From: Nitrospirota bacterium
Lineage (GTDB): Bacteria; Nitrospirota; Nitrospiria; Nitrospirales; Nitrospiraceae
Direction: 5' to 3'
NCBI GenBank assembly: GCA_026387665.1
Contig: JAPLLG010000004.1
Location: 1-64,000 of the forward strand
Length of the DNA: 64,000 nt
The notes beneath the pieces are model-generated. The model searched no databases, was not told the origin of the DNA, and saw nothing but the letters and a program-made list of their open reading frames with translations. Position numbers and translations under genes: made by a program. Below, piece by piece: positions 25,575-33,801 of this stretch (its first letter is position 1; each line of letters begins with the position of its first letter).

Positions 25575-26303
25575 ATGAGAGGCGTCGTTCTGGCTGGTGG
25601 ATTAGGGAGCAGGTTGCTTCCGCTCACCAAAGTCACCAATAAACATTTGCTGCCGGTCTACGATCGGCCCATGATTTACTATCCCATTCAGGCGTTGGCC
25701 AATGCCGGGATCGATGAAATCATGCTGGTCACGGGCGGCAACAGCGCGGGAGATTTTCTGAGATTGCTGGGTAACGGGAAAGACTTCGGTCTGAAGCGGC
25801 TGAACTATACCTACCAAGAGGGTGAAGGCGGGATTGCCGATGCTCTCAGATTGGCCGAGCATTTTGCGGATGGTGAATCGATCTGTGTGATCTTGGGTGA
25901 CAATATTATCGAAGGCAACATCGCCCGCGCCGCCGACGCGTTTCGGAAGCAGCAGCAGGGGGCGAAAATTCTATTGAAGGACGTGAAGGACCCGCAACGG
26001 TTCGGGGTGCCGATCCTTGAAGGGAATTGGGTTGTGAAGATCGAGGAGAAACCGGCGAACCCCCGATCTTCCTATGCGGTCACGGGCATGTATTTTTATG
26101 ATGCGCACGTATTCGATATCATCAAGACCCTCAAGCCGTCCGGCCGTGGCGAACTTGAAATTACCGACGTCAATAATGCCTACATCGCGGAAGGAACATT
26201 GACCTGGGATATTTTGGAGGGCTGGTGGACTGACGCCGGGACGATCGAATCCCTTCATCAGGCCAATTTGCTGGTGGCGAAAACCGGCGCGAATAAATTG
26301 TAA
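25575..26303 (+). CDS. rfbA: Glucose-1-phosphate thymidylyltransferase
   Basis: This 242-residue short-form RmlA-type enzyme shows VVLAGGLGSRLLPLTKVTNKHLLPVYDRPMIYYP at its N-terminus and the CVILGDNII metal site. It activates glucose-1-phosphate with dTTP, the first step of dTDP-deoxysugar synthesis. It is shorter than classical 290-residue RmlA, like several sugar-locus relatives. A 136-nt gap precedes it, which may hold a promoter, though no convincing -35 box is visible. rfbB and rfbD follow. Confidence 0.88.
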   Translation: MRGVVLAGGLGSRLLPLTKVTNKHLLPVYDRPMIYYPIQALANAGIDEIMLVTGGNSAGDFLRLLGNGKDFGLKRLNYTYQEGEGGIADALRLAEHFADGESICVILGDNIIEGNIARAADAFRKQQQGAKILLKDVKDPQRFGVPILEGNWVVKIEEKPANPRSSYAVTGMYFYDAHVFDIIKTLKPSGRGELEITDVNNAYIAEGTLTWDILEGWWTDAGTIESLHQANLLVAKTGANKL

Positions 26304-26354
26304 GACTCTCGTGACCATGGATCTCGAACTTCGAACCCTGAACAAGGTTTTGAG

Positions 26355-27389
26355 ATGCGAATTCTCGTAACCGGCGGAGCCGGATTCATCGGATCACATC
26401 TCGTCCGTCGCCTGGTTGTACAAGGCGGTCATGAGGTGGTGAATCTGGATGCGCTGAAATACTCCGGCAATCTCACAAACCTCAAGGCGATCGAGGCCCA
26501 TGTCCGTCATACCTTTGTGCATGGGGACATTGGCGATCAGTCCTTGGTCGAACGTCTTATTCGGGAGCATCGGATCGAAGGGGTGATCAATGCCGCGGCG
26601 GAGACCCACGTGGATCGGTCGATTCTCGATCCGGGGGCCTTTGCCAGGACCGATGTGGTGGGGACTGGCGTGTTGCTTGAGGAAGCCCGTCGTGCAGGCC
26701 TGCAGCGGTTTTTGCAAGTCAGCACAGACGAAGTCTACGGCAGTGTCGAGACTGGGATGTCGACCGAGAACGATTGCCTGGCCCCTCGCAGTCCCTATTC
26801 TGCCAGCAAAGCTGGTGGAGACCTCTTGGCCCTCAGCTACTGGACAACTTATCGGTTTCCCGTGATGGTGACTCGTGGCAGCAATACCTATGGGCCGAAT
26901 CAGTACCCGGAGAAATTCGTCCCCCTTTTTATCACCAATGCGATCGACAGCCAGCTCCTTCCGCTCTATGGAGATGGACGTCAGCGCCGCGATTGGCTGG
27001 CAGTGCAGGACCATTGTGCGGCGATCGAGCATGTGTTTCTTCGAGGTGAGCCGGGGCAGATCTACAATGTCGGCGGAGGCAATGAACGGGAAAACATTAC
27101 CGTGGCCGAACAGATTGTCGGCCATCTTGGTAAACCCCGTGACCTCATTCGATCGGTGCAGGATCGACCGGGGCATGATCGCCGCTACGCGGTGGATTGT
27201 AGTAAGTTGTGCCAATTGGGGTGGAGCCCAGCCGTGCCGTTCGAAGAGGGACTGAAATCGACTATCCAATGGTACCAGGAGCATGAGGATTGGTGGCGTT
27301 CGATCAAGTCAGGCGCGTTTCGCCAGTACTATGAACAGCAGTATGGGAAGCGGCTCAAAGAAGGTTCGAGGTTCGAAGTTGAAAGATAA
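26355..27389 (+). CDS. rfbB: dTDP-glucose 4,6-dehydratase
   Basis: This 344-residue SDR has GGAGFIGSHLVRRL, AAETHVDRSI, STDEVYGSV and the catalytic YSASK, followed by NTYGPNQYPEKFVP. It converts dTDP-glucose to dTDP-4-keto-6-deoxyglucose. The last nine residues are encoded by a GGTTCGAGGTTCGAAGTTG repeat that continues into the intergenic region, so the natural C-terminus seems extended by the repeat. It lies between rfbA and rfbD. Confidence 0.95.
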   Translation: MRILVTGGAGFIGSHLVRRLVVQGGHEVVNLDALKYSGNLTNLKAIEAHVRHTFVHGDIGDQSLVERLIREHRIEGVINAAAETHVDRSILDPGAFARTDVVGTGVLLEEARRAGLQRFLQVSTDEVYGSVETGMSTENDCLAPRSPYSASKAGGDLLALSYWTTYRFPVMVTRGSNTYGPNQYPEKFVPLFITNAIDSQLLPLYGDGRQRRDWLAVQDHCAAIEHVFLRGEPGQIYNVGGGNERENITVAEQIVGHLGKPRDLIRSVQDRPGHDRRYAVDCSKLCQLGWSPAVPFEEGLKSTIQWYQEHEDWWRSIKSGAFRQYYEQQYGKRLKEGSRFEVER

Positions 27390-27481
27390 AGAGCGTCACT
27401 GGGCCGACCAACTTCGAATATCCAACCAGGAACCTCCAAATCTTGTTAACCTCGAACATCGCACTATGAACCTCGAACACT
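27364..27481. repeat. TTCGAAC-type low-complexity repeat with a 10-bp inverted repeat
   Basis: Words GGTTCGAGGTTCGAAGTTG (27363-27381) and AACCTCGAAC recur in opposite orientations between rfbB and rfbD. TTCGAAGTTG (27372-27381) and CAACTTCGAA (27409-27418) are perfect complements. A related word, CTCGAACTTCGAACC, is found between rfbA and rfbB near 26,322-26,340. The repeat covers the last codons of rfbB. It has the look of a small replicative intergenic repeat and no coding function. Confidence 0.6.
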
Positions 27482-27482
27482 T

Positions 27483-28319
27483 ATGCGGGTTCTGATCACC
27501 GGCGCGCAGGGGCAATTGGGTCAGGCGCTCCAGCGGGCCTTCTCGGGAGAAGATCTGATTCTCAAAGACTTGCCGGAGTTTGACCTCACGCATGCTGACT
27601 GCGAATTCCAGATTGTGGCTGCCCGTCCCTCGGTCATCCTGCATGTTGGCGCCTATACCAATGTTGATGGGGCTGAGCGAGAGCCAGATCGCGCGATGGC
27701 GGTGAACGCGCAAGGCACCGCCTTTGTGGCCCGTGCCGCTGCGACGCTCAATGCGAGATTAATCTATGTATCGACGGACTATGTGTTCGATGGAATTCAG
27801 ACAACTCCCTATCGTGAAGAGGACCAGCCCCATCCTATCAATGCGTATGGGCAATCCAAGCGCGAAGGGGAGCTCGCCGCATTGAAGGGCTGTCCCAACA
27901 CGTTGGTGGTTCGAACCGCCTGGCTCTATGGACATGCGGGGAGTAATTTCGTGAAGACCATCATGAGGCTGGCCCGTGAGAAGCCCTTCCTTGAGGTGGT
28001 GGGAGATCAGCGAGGCTGCCCGACCAATGCAGACGATCTGGCTCTAGCCTTGAAAGATCTCGTTGCGAGTGACCTGCGAGGAATCTGTCACGTGACGAAT
28101 CGCGGCGACTGTACCTGGCATGAATTCGCCGAGGCCATCGTCAGCCTCATGGGCCTCTCAACCCCGGTTCGGCCTATTACGACTGAGCAGATGGGACGTC
28201 CCGCGAGGCGACCCGCCTATTCTGTCCTTGCTCAGGAGCGCCTCCATGGTTTTGGATTCAGCATGCCCTCCTGGCAGGATGCCCTGCAACGGTTTGTCAG
28301 CGGGGTTCGGGAACAGTAA
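27483..28319 (+). CDS. rfbD: dTDP-4-dehydrorhamnose reductase
   Basis: This 278-residue RmlD-type SDR has ITGAQGQLGQALQRAF, VGAYTNVDGAEREPD, STDYVFDG and the catalytic YGQSKREGE. RTAWLYGHAGSNFVKTI is characteristic. It reduces dTDP-4-keto-L-rhamnose to dTDP-L-rhamnose. The 3,5-epimerase gene rfbC, which normally sits beside it, is not found in the window, so it may be encoded elsewhere or the pathway product may differ. Confidence 0.92.
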   Translation: MRVLITGAQGQLGQALQRAFSGEDLILKDLPEFDLTHADCEFQIVAARPSVILHVGAYTNVDGAEREPDRAMAVNAQGTAFVARAAATLNARLIYVSTDYVFDGIQTTPYREEDQPHPINAYGQSKREGELAALKGCPNTLVVRTAWLYGHAGSNFVKTIMRLAREKPFLEVVGDQRGCPTNADDLALALKDLVASDLRGICHVTNRGDCTWHEFAEAIVSLMGLSTPVRPITTEQMGRPARRPAYSVLAQERLHGFGFSMPSWQDALQRFVSGVREQ

Positions 28320-28859
28320 CTACGGAGAAAGAAGATCGCTGCGCGTTGAAACGGGCACTCTGCCGGATGGGCGACCTGATAACCACGGATCAGGGGTGAG
28401 TGTGCGCTCGTCCAGGCTCTTGGCGCCAAGTGCTCAACCCTGGGGCGCATTCACAACGTGATCTGGCCCCAAATTTCTCGCGAGACTACCAACAGCTACT
28501 GCGAGAGCTGAGGGGCGCTCAAGGAAGGACTGGTGCACGATTGAAGCTCTGAGGCTCAGCGCAGGCTCGGAGGGAGGTCACTGTGTACCTCGGATCTTCT
28601 GCAACCGCTAGCGGCGGCAATCGAGGCGTGCGAATCTCTTGCCAGCGGTGGCCCAACAGTACGACTCTCAGCAGCCGGTAGCCATGAGGCTGCTTATGAC
28701 TGCCACTATTGACGACCGGGCGCACTCCGCAAATTCTGATTTCTTGGTCGGTTGTGATTCCGGTGGGAAAAATATGGTGATGCTTTCTGCTAGTTCTAGA
28801 TCGATGGGTGCAGTGTTTCCGCTAAATCTGTTTAGTTCCAAGATGTCGAGAGTTATTTA
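28320..28859. other. 540-nt stretch with no supportable gene, left edge of the AT-rich block
   Basis: Several short frames exist, the longest being 73 codons at 28639-28860, but none has recognisable domains or a convincing ribosome-binding site. No terminal repeats or transposase fragments are visible. Base composition shifts from GC-rich to more AT-rich towards the right-hand end, where the lower-GC membrane protein begins. It may be decayed sequence at an integration boundary. Confidence 0.5.
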
Positions 28860-30398
28860 ATGGCAGAACGTAATTGGTTGCGATTCAGGATGGTGTTTTC
28901 CCATCCATATAGTTTGATCGTCTTGTTTTGGAGCCTTTGCTACATATGGCGCCCATTGTATTTTGGCTTTTATAGTGATGACTATACTGTCTTGTTTGAG
29001 CCCCTAAAATTTCATCCAGCTTCTGAGTGGCTGGATTATTACACTAATCTTTATTCAAACCGCATTCTCGCTGGTGTGTTCAGCTATGTCCTTCTGGGTG
29101 CGTTTAAGGTGAATCCATTCCTGTGGCAGCTCTATGGCGCTATTGTCGTCCTTGCCGAGAGCCTCCTGTTTTTTAAGGCGCTGCAAACGCTGAACGCGCT
29201 GCAGACGGCAAGGCTGGATCGCAAGATTATTGCCCTAATCGCATGTCTGTGGATCATCAACCCGTTTTCGTTTGGATTTACTGCTTGGCCTGCCCACATG
29301 GTTACAGGCTTGTGCGTGGTGGCGTTTCTGCTGGCGTTTATTGCGTATTTCCAGGAACGGTTTCTAGCTTCGTTTATTTTTTATTCGATCAGTTGTCTGA
29401 CTCTTGAGGCCTACTACTTTCAGTTTATTCTTTTCCTTGGATTGTCCTGGATCTATCAGCATAGGTTTTCCTTGAAGCGCACTAGGCTCGTCTACCATCT
29501 CGTGGTCTTTTCTTTCCTTCAGTTGTCCTTTATTCTTTATAATCGCTTGATTCAGAATGGAACAAGAAAGAGCTTCAATCCCGATTTCATTTTCACGAGA
29601 GTCCTCGGAGTCCTGCGGAATCCAATGTATTGGATTGAAGCACTGATCCCTTTCTTGATTGGAGCCTTCTTTGTGGCTCTATTGATTCGGAATGTGAGGA
29701 AGATACGAAATCGCAGTATCGAGCCACACCATGCGGCCTTGTTGTTGCTAGGTTTTTGCGCACTAGTGAACTTGCTCATGTATATGTCCGTTGGTTACTC
29801 GATCCGTCCGTTCGGAATAGCTTCGAAAACCACCATCGCAATTTCCGCACTTTTTATTTTCATTGTGTTTGTTCTGGCGCAGAGATTTCCCAGGAGGGCC
29901 CGTCTAGTTTTGGTAATAGTAATATTGTCTTTTGCTCCTATTTTCATCCAGCAGACCAAAGATTGGGCAGACAGTTGGTCGCTTCAACAGAAAGTGATCC
30001 ATGCTTTTCCCGCCGAAGTGATTGCACGGGAAGGTCGTGAGAAAATCTTGCTGGCAATCGTGCCTAACCGAGTGAATTCCGTTCTGGTCTTTGAAGAGTC
30101 TTGGGCGCTCGGCCCGGCACTTCGTGCCCACTATTCGGTTCTGAATGAGGTGAAGGTCGAATATATAACTCATAAGTTTGGCACTTTCAGCGCCACCAGA
30201 ACAGTTTATGATGGTGGTCAGGTTACGCAAGTTGGCCGATTAAGCGGCCATGTTTATTCGGGTCTTGAGAGCCAAAATGAACTGTTGCTGTGGAATTACT
30301 TTGATGGAACATTAAGGCGAGTCGATCATCCCTTCGTTTTGGAGGAAGATTTGTCTTCGGACTATCTAAGCTCAATTTCTACGGTCTTAATAGAGTGA
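28860..30398 (+). CDS. Polytopic membrane protein, probable GT-C-type glycosyltransferase
   Basis: This 512-residue protein has about 10-11 hydrophobic helices, then a soluble C-terminal domain from about residue 370. The first periplasmic loop carries FYSDDYTVLFEP, an Asp-Asp motif in the position of the catalytic acidic pair of GT-C polyprenyl-phosphate-dependent transferases such as GtrII and ArnT relatives. The next gene encodes a GtrB-like enzyme that would make the undecaprenyl-phosphate sugar donor, which supports this reading. Codons are noticeably AT-richer than in the flanking genes. It could modify the O-antigen with a side-branch sugar in the periplasm. No closer family is recognised. 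Confidence 0.6.
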   Translation: MAERNWLRFRMVFSHPYSLIVLFWSLCYIWRPLYFGFYSDDYTVLFEPLKFHPASEWLDYYTNLYSNRILAGVFSYVLLGAFKVNPFLWQLYGAIVVLAESLLFFKALQTLNALQTARLDRKIIALIACLWIINPFSFGFTAWPAHMVTGLCVVAFLLAFIAYFQERFLASFIFYSISCLTLEAYYFQFILFLGLSWIYQHRFSLKRTRLVYHLVVFSFLQLSFILYNRLIQNGTRKSFNPDFIFTRVLGVLRNPMYWIEALIPFLIGAFFVALLIRNVRKIRNRSIEPHHAALLLLGFCALVNLLMYMSVGYSIRPFGIASKTTIAISALFIFIVFVLAQRFPRRARLVLVIVILSFAPIFIQQTKDWADSWSLQQKVIHAFPAEVIAREGREKILLAIVPNRVNSVLVFEESWALGPALRAHYSVLNEVKVEYITHKFGTFSATRTVYDGGQVTQVGRLSGHVYSGLESQNELLLWNYFDGTLRRVDHPFVLEEDLSSDYLSSISTVLIE

Positions 30399-30559
30399 AG
30401 GGCTGCGACTGGCGTGAGTTGAACACCATCCCCCATTGGCTCATCATCTGACCGAGGAAGCGTCTCAACCTGGCTGTGTCATTGTGGCATCATTTGCCCG
30501 GTGCACTTGGCGTGTGACACCACTCAAATATTTTTGCGCGCTGTGAATTGAGGAGAAGT

Positions 30560-31495
30560 ATGGATACGCCTGTCATTTCGATAGTGTTTTCATTCAGAAA
30601 TGAGGAGGAGGTTCTTCCTGAGCTTGTGCACCGTGTTGTGGCCGTTGTGGAGACAATCGGGGACTACGAACTCATATTTGTGAATGATGATTCTACGGAT
30701 CGCTCTCTAGATGTTCTGCAAAGTCTCCGAGCGGAAAATAGCCGAATCAAGATTATTAATATGTCGAGACGCTTTGGGGTCTCTCCTTGCGTGATTGCCG
30801 GTCTTGCTGCCAGCAGAGGAGATGCTGCCATTTACATGGATTCTGATTTGCAGGATCCTCCTGAAATCATTCCCCAGATGGTGCGCGAATGGAAGAATGG
30901 TGCAGACATTGTGCATACGGTGCGGACTCACAGGCATGGAGAAAGCGCCGCGAAAATGTGGATCACGAAGATGGCGTACAAGGCCATCAACGCTTTCTCG
31001 GATATTTCTCTTCTCGAAAACGCGGGTGATTTTAAGCTTCTCAGTAGGCGGGTCGTCGAGGAGATCCTGCAACTAGGTGAGATGGATCCTTACCTGCGAG
31101 GCCTCTCGGTGTGGGTCGGTTTTAATCAAGCTGTTGTCAAATACGAAAGAGATGCTAGGTCCGCCGGCCAGTCGAAATTTGGATTGTTCACGAGTCTGAA
31201 TCCATACAAAGAGTTTTTGCGAGGCATTACGTCGTTCTCCACGGTGCCTCTGTATTTTGCGTTGTTCTTTGGCCTCACAGTCTCGATGATCTCATTTGTT
31301 CTGCTTTGCTATATCATTGTTATGAAAATTGCGGGCATGAACTTGCCTGGGTGGACTGCTATCATGTCGGCCATCCTGTTTCTTTCCGGGGTCATTTTGG
31401 GCACGATCGGCCTACTTGGAATCTATGTCGGCAGGATCTACGATCAAGTTCGGAGCAGGCCAAAGTATATTATCAAGAAGCAAATAGGGTTTTAG
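30560..31495 (+). CDS. GtrB/DPM1-like polyprenyl-phosphate glycosyltransferase
   Basis: This protein is 311 residues from ATG 30560, which has AGGAG at 30551-30555; a TTG at 30548 is in frame but inside the ribosome-binding region. The GT2 core reads ISIVFSFRNEEEVLPELVHRV, FVNDDSTDRS and MDSDLQDPPEIIP, as in bactoprenol glucosyltransferases. Two C-terminal transmembrane helices follow (about 230-295). It should load a sugar on undecaprenyl phosphate for a periplasmic GT-C partner, most simply the product of the preceding gene. A GtrA-type flippase was not seen. Confidence 0.85.
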   Translation: MDTPVISIVFSFRNEEEVLPELVHRVVAVVETIGDYELIFVNDDSTDRSLDVLQSLRAENSRIKIINMSRRFGVSPCVIAGLAASRGDAAIYMDSDLQDPPEIIPQMVREWKNGADIVHTVRTHRHGESAAKMWITKMAYKAINAFSDISLLENAGDFKLLSRRVVEEILQLGEMDPYLRGLSVWVGFNQAVVKYERDARSAGQSKFGLFTSLNPYKEFLRGITSFSTVPLYFALFFGLTVSMISFVLLCYIIVMKIAGMNLPGWTAIMSAILFLSGVILGTIGLLGIYVGRIYDQVRSRPKYIIKKQIGF

Positions 31496-31529
31496 TTAAC
31501 CTTAAGCTGGTTCGAGGGACGGTATCCCT

Positions 31530-32558
31530 ATGCTCACGAAATATTCATTTCTGAAGGTCCGCTTGCTTTTTTTGATGCTGCGGAAAGGCAAGCTGACCAT
31601 AAGGAAAATTTTTAATACGGCGAGATGCTATGCGGCGTATCGTTTTAAATTGGATCGGTCCGGTCGAACCCCGATTGTGATTAATTTCGAACTTTCTAAT
31701 CACTGCAATGAGAATTGTGTATTTTGCCGGTCGGAAAAAGGGGAGATTCCTGATCTTAACCCCGGAAATGCAGGTCAGATTATTCCTAAGGGGACGATGA
31801 AGTTTGAGATAGTCGAGTCCATCTTGCGGCAAACCAAGGATACGCTGTTGATGGCTGTGCCTTATGTGAATGGTGAGCCCTTCATTTACCAACGGTTGGA
31901 TGAAGTCTTGAGAGTTGCCAGGGAGTGCAACGTGGCAACTATGATTTCAAGCAATGGAGTGTTGCTTAACCAGGAAAACATTGACAAGATTCTCGATCAT
32001 GATTTGGATTTCTTGAAAGTGCATGTGTCCGGTTTTACTACTGATGTTCACAGAATCCAACATCGAGTTGGAGATGTGGAGGAGATAAAGCAAAACTTGC
32101 GGTTGCTGTTGAAATCGATCAGGGAGCGCAACGCACGTCTTTTGGTACTCATTGACTATATTCTCTATAAGCACAATGCCCACCAAGTTGATCAATTCAA
32201 GGCGTTTGCGCACGATTTGGGATTTTTATTTAGTGTGCGGCCAGGGAATCCTCTCGGTATGGAAGGGCAGGAGGATGCACAGCCTGTCCAGTTTCCGTCT
32301 GCGCAGAATATTCCATGTGATTGGCTATGGAAGGTTCTAACTGTAAATTGGAATGGGGATTTGTTGCCCTGTTGCGACTATGTGGTTTACGGAAATGCTG
32401 ACGGTTATGGTTCATTCAAGGAGCATGAGACGGATGTGCTCGGCGTTTGGAATGGTTCTCGCGTTGTGCAGATGCGGAAAACTCATCGTGAGCAGGGCCG
32501 TAAACCTATTCCAATCTGCTCCAAATGCAATCGGGTTGGTGTCGAATTTAAATACTAA
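31530..32558 (+). CDS. Radical SAM/SPASM-domain protein
   Basis: This 342-residue protein has the radical SAM cluster motif C59-x3-C63-x2-C66 in LSNHCNENCVFCRSEKG, preceded by a basic, hydrophobic N-terminus that may touch the membrane. A C-terminal SPASM-like segment has IPCDWLW, LLPCCDY and ICSKC, enough cysteines for at least one auxiliary Fe-S cluster. Family members modify peptides or sugars by radical chemistry. In this location, between GtrB-like and VTT membrane protein genes, the substrate may be a lipid-linked sugar, but that is a guess. The gene is AT-rich like its neighbours. Confidence 0.82.
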   Translation: MLTKYSFLKVRLLFLMLRKGKLTIRKIFNTARCYAAYRFKLDRSGRTPIVINFELSNHCNENCVFCRSEKGEIPDLNPGNAGQIIPKGTMKFEIVESILRQTKDTLLMAVPYVNGEPFIYQRLDEVLRVARECNVATMISSNGVLLNQENIDKILDHDLDFLKVHVSGFTTDVHRIQHRVGDVEEIKQNLRLLLKSIRERNARLLVLIDYILYKHNAHQVDQFKAFAHDLGFLFSVRPGNPLGMEGQEDAQPVQFPSAQNIPCDWLWKVLTVNWNGDLLPCCDYVVYGNADGYGSFKEHETDVLGVWNGSRVVQMRKTHREQGRKPIPICSKCNRVGVEFKY

Positions 32559-32686
32559 GTCAGTAGTGTCCCAACGTTAATCGAATAGAATGGGTTGCTG
32601 CTGCCGATTTGGTTGACACCAGCCTGCGCTAATTCCGCCTACGCTTAGAACTCCATCTGACTGAAATAATCAACGGGACGATCGGT

Positions 32687-32700
32687 TTCGATGCATCGAA
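32687..32700. repeat. Perfect 14-bp palindrome upstream of the VTT gene
   Basis: TTCGATGCATCGAA is fully self-complementary and lies 7 nt before the ATG of the next gene, within a 149-nt non-coding gap. Its position next to the start codon could suit an operator or a translation-affecting hairpin. A single instance cannot support a specific regulator. Confidence 0.3.
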
Positions 32701-32707
32701 TAGCACA

Positions 32708-33445
32708 ATGATAGACTCAACTCTTGACCAGCGAAAATCTCTGGCCGATATTGTTCGGTCATGGCCTAAAGTGTTCGGACTGGAGATTAAGTATTGGCGG
32801 GTAACGCTTGGTATTGCGCTGGTAATGGGCACTGCAGCGGTGTATGTGCTTCAGCATCATGGTTATGTGACTCCGGAAAACATTATGTCGCTTCTTCGGG
32901 CGCATCCCTTTTTGGCGCCGATCGTGTTTCTTGCTATCTATGTGTTGTCAGTCATGTGTTTTATACCCACACTGCCGCTAAACCTCGGTGCAGGGCTGAT
33001 CTGGGGACCATATTGGGGAGGTCTACTGACCGTTTTAGGGGCGACTGCCGGTGCAGTAGGTGCCTTCCTCGCCGCGCGGTACCTTGCGGCTGATTATTTG
33101 AATGCCTGGTTTAGTAATCGGATTTGGAGCTGGTTGAGAGGTGAGGTTCTCAAGAAGGGCTGGAAAATGGTCGTGTTTGTACGCATTAATCCTATTTTCC
33201 CCTTTGGCCCTGCAAGCTATTTATTTGGATTAACCTCTATAAAATTCAGACATTATTTCCTGACCACGATGCTTTCTATCGTCCCGTTGAGTGTCGCCTT
33301 TGCGGCCGTTGGGCACTCTCTTGGTAGCATCGTTCTGGAAGGCCATGCAGGCGCTTTGTTCACCGACATTCTGGTAGTGTCGCTCGCTGCGACCACTCTA
33401 GCGTTTCTGAGAATAGCGTTTAGACGGATGACGAAATTATCGTGA
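32708..33445 (+). CDS. VTT/TVP38/TMEM64-family membrane protein
   Basis: This 245-residue protein has five or six hydrophobic segments and the family core: FIPTLPLNLGAGLIWGPYWGGLLTVLGATAGAVGAFLAARYL, then FVRINPIFPFGPASYLFGLT. VTT/DedA-type proteins are linked to lipid scrambling, including undecaprenyl-phosphate recycling. Within a glycan locus a role in recycling or flipping a polyprenyl carrier is plausible; no direct evidence is available. It is the last gene of the AT-rich block. Confidence 0.83.
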   Translation: MIDSTLDQRKSLADIVRSWPKVFGLEIKYWRVTLGIALVMGTAAVYVLQHHGYVTPENIMSLLRAHPFLAPIVFLAIYVLSVMCFIPTLPLNLGAGLIWGPYWGGLLTVLGATAGAVGAFLAARYLAADYLNAWFSNRIWSWLRGEVLKKGWKMVVFVRINPIFPFGPASYLFGLTSIKFRHYFLTTMLSIVPLSVAFAAVGHSLGSIVLEGHAGALFTDILVVSLAATTLAFLRIAFRRMTKLS

Positions 33446-33801
33446 CGTCTACATGTCCAAAAACTTGGTCTGGTAATCTTGAAGTGTGGTGCGGCTGGGG
33501 CTATGTGTGGAAGTATGTCGATGCCAGGTGGATGCTGCTTCCGTGGGGCGAGTCGGTCAATGGCGTGATTGCTACTGGTGAGCAACGCATGGTTTTTGAA
33601 TTTTGAGGTTGCACGTTCCCCTATGGAGGATTCTCGGTTGCCGCAATCACAGGGGGTTTGATTCTTAGTTGATCCGTCCATTTGAAATGGAGTTGTTGCT
33701 GGGGGTGGACCTGCAGTTTCTGGAGAGGGTACGCACTCGGTGAGTGCGTTCGTGCAAGTGGAGGTATTGAACGTTCACTGAATCATTTTGGTACACCGGT
33801 T
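33446..33801. other. 356-nt stretch with no supportable gene, right edge of the AT-rich block
   Basis: An open frame from 33682 runs in phase into kdsC but has no homology and poor codon use before ATG 33802. A short perfect hairpin (GCACTC/GAGTGC) lies near 33,733-33,747 without a T-tract. No other gene, repeat or RNA gene is evident. Together with 28,320-28,859 it brackets the AT-rich genes. Confidence 0.45.

Noticed and set aside
28639-28860. 73-codon frame before the GT-C-like gene
   Set aside because: There is no domain, no clear ribosome-binding site and no hint of conservation; the region looks like decayed sequence.
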